The position numbers were made by a program, and so were the translations under genes. Below are positions 62,791-64,000 of a stretch of DNA of 64,000 bases, piece by piece; the stretch's first letter is position 1, and each line of letters begins with the position of its first letter. The notes below the pieces were generated by a model that ran no database searches, was not told the origin of the DNA, and saw only the letters and a program-made list of their open reading frames with translations. Origin of the DNA: Ignavibacteria bacterium (GTDB lineage: Bacteria; Bacteroidota; Ignavibacteria; Kapaibacteriales; Kapaibacteriaceae); NCBI GenBank assembly GCA_016707005.1, contig JADJIQ010000002.1:62001-126000 (forward strand). Reading direction: 5' to 3'.

Positions 62791-64000
62791 ATGAAAAACC
62801 TCATCCTGATCCTCGTCTCGTTGCTTTGTACCACGTTCCTTCCCACGCGTGGACAGACAACTCACGGTACGATGGTGATCACGGAGGGCCGACGCTACAT
62901 GGTAGCGTTTCCGCAGGTTTGGACCGCACCAACCGAGAAGCCCCTTCCCATGCCGATGATGCTATTGTTGAGTGCACGAGATACAACCATTGTCAGGATA
63001 TCCACTCCGGCATTGGACAGTGATGCTCCAAGGATGGAGAAGGAGTATACGATACGGCCAGGTGTTGTGTTAAAGGTCCCAATATCTACAGCCGCAATGA
63101 ACGTGATGTCGCAAACGATACATGGATTTGGCATCAGTGTTACAGCTGATCGCCCCTTCTCTGTCGGAACGGCCCAAGCCTGGCACGGCAACGGGGAGGC
63201 GGCACAGCATCTGCCAGTTGAGGCCTGGGGAACGTCGTACTACTCCATGAACTTCTATCAGGACAGGTACGGTTTTGCCGCAAAGGGATACCAGTATCGT
63301 CCGAGCCAGATCCTCGTGATCGCCGACCAAGACAGTACAGTGGTCACCTTCCGACCTACGGTCCCAACTGAGGGCGGGAAAGACGCACCTTCCGTTGCGA
63401 AGGGGGCTTCCCAAACCGTTACTCTTATGCGCGGAGAGACGTTCCTCATCAAGTCGCTGATCGATACCTCGACGTCACGGGATTTCGTATCCGATCTTTC
63501 GGGCACCTACATCACGTCAACAAAACCGATCGGTGTTGTGTCTGGTCATACCAAGGTGGCAACAACGCTCCTGCCTGACGTGTTACCTCCTGGGGGCTTC
63601 TATGCGGGCGATGCATCCATGGTGCGGAACAACGTACACGACGTAATGTATCCTACAGAAATGGCCGGAAGGACATTTGTTACCTTGCCCACGATGTATA
63701 CGCCGTTACGTGTAGTTGGTCAAAGTTCTCCAGGATCTGGCATCGGTGATGACCGTGGTGACGTGATACGTCTTATCGCTCTTGAGGACAACACCAATGT
63801 TCGGCGCATGAGTCAGGATGGGGCCGGATTCGTGGATGTCTTTACACTTCAGAAGGGTGAAACAAAGATCATCCCGTCCCATGAAGAAGCTTCATTCTGG
63901 GAAGCAAGTGCCCCCGTCCTCGTCGGTCAATACGGGAAATCCTTTGCCAAAGTCGTTTTACCCAAGATCAAGGCCAAGGCAGGCTCAACAGATGAGGCGC
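62791..64000 (+). CDS. IgGFc-binding-like exported protein, copy 2 (3' end beyond window)
   Basis: ATG 62791 opens a frame that stays open to the last base (403 codons seen). Signal peptide MKNLILILVSLLCTTFLPTRGQ. The first 400 residues closely follow copy 1: shared stretches include ITEGRRYMVAFPQVW, APTEKPLP, HLPVE.WGTSYYSMNFYQD, TFLIKSLIDT, YITSTKPIGVVSGHTK and RNNVHDVMYPT. Length and C-terminus are unknown; a T9SS domain is expected by analogy. The two genes are a tandem duplication, probably co-transcribed. Confidence 0.9.
   Translation, partial: MKNLILILVSLLCTTFLPTRGQTTHGTMVITEGRRYMVAFPQVWTAPTEKPLPMPMMLLLSARDTTIVRISTPALDSDAPRMEKEYTIRPGVVLKVPISTAAMNVMSQTIHGFGISVTADRPFSVGTAQAWHGNGEAAQHLPVEAWGTSYYSMNFYQDRYGFAAKGYQYRPSQILVIADQDSTVVTFRPTVPTEGGKDAPSVAKGASQTVTLMRGETFLIKSLIDTSTSRDFVSDLSGTYITSTKPIGVVSGHTKVATTLLPDVLPPGGFYAGDASMVRNNVHDVMYPTEMAGRTFVTLPTMYTPLRVVGQSSPGSGIGDDRGDVIRLIALEDNTNVRRMSQDGAGFVDVFTLQKGETKIIPSHEEASFWEASAPVLVGQYGKSFAKVVLPKIKAKAGSTDEA

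Overview
The window is about 64 kb of a Gram-negative chromosome that looks like the Bacteroidota/Chlorobi superphylum, most plausibly Kapabacteria or Ignavibacteria. This is inferred from several type IX secretion (T9SS) C-terminal sorting domains on large exported proteins, TAnnTTTG-type minus-7 promoter elements, an RND efflux operon, a TonB-receptor-like outer-membrane protein, and intermediate GC content. No rRNA or tRNA gene was found, so the placement rests on protein families only.

Layout. 1-7 kb is an eroded mobile region: the 3' end of an IS21 istB gene and the IS right end, two large exported proteins on the minus strand (one with a T9SS sorting domain), the C-terminal stub of a tyrosine recombinase and about 700 bp without a gene. 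7-15 kb carries exported or membrane proteins (PKD protein, Asp-box protein, a duplicated-core membrane protein, a TPR/S41-protease lipoprotein). 15-24 kb holds a small histone-like gene and a minus-strand run of a beta-CASP metallo-hydrolase, aspartate ammonia-lyase and a complete RND tripartite efflux system. 24-25 kb is a GIY-YIG nuclease gene between two clusters of the same palindromic repeat in opposite orientations. An ABC exporter and a second repeat block follow. 27-38.8 kb is a minus-strand surface-polysaccharide locus (rfbB, nucleotide-sugar dehydrogenase, UDP-GlcNAc 2-epimerase, Wza-like export protein, Wzx-like flippase, polyprenyl glycosylphosphotransferase, Dpm1-like transferase, a GT2 fused to a degenerate phosphotransferase) ending in accA. 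38.9-53.3 kb is mostly housekeeping: a GH3 hexosaminidase, an ECF sigma / anti-sigma / lipoprotein operon, thioesterase, threonine aldolase, acyl-CoA synthetase, a four-helix-bundle gene between inverted heptamer arrays, CTP-dependent lipid kinase, ispE, glgA, an RNA m5U-type methyltransferase and a GAF/PP2C phosphatase. 53.4-64 kb is a plus-strand run of exported proteins: TonB-type receptor, DUF4397 lipoprotein, secreted nuclease with a sorting domain, and a tandem pair of IgGFc-binding-like proteins, the second running off the window.

The most interesting signals are not classical genes: (i) a strongly recurrent GGGGCT/AGCCCC word, often as AAGGGGCT or GGGGGCTT and often on the coding strand; (ii) the GIY-YIG gene bracketed by inverted palindromic repeats, with its reading frame running into them; (iii) the four-helix-bundle gene bracketed by inverted heptamer arrays; (iv) a GT2 fused to a phosphotransferase that has lost its catalytic core; (v) an anti-sigma-like protein with a C-terminal beta-barrel-like domain. 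None is proven to be a new system; each is stated with a decisive test.
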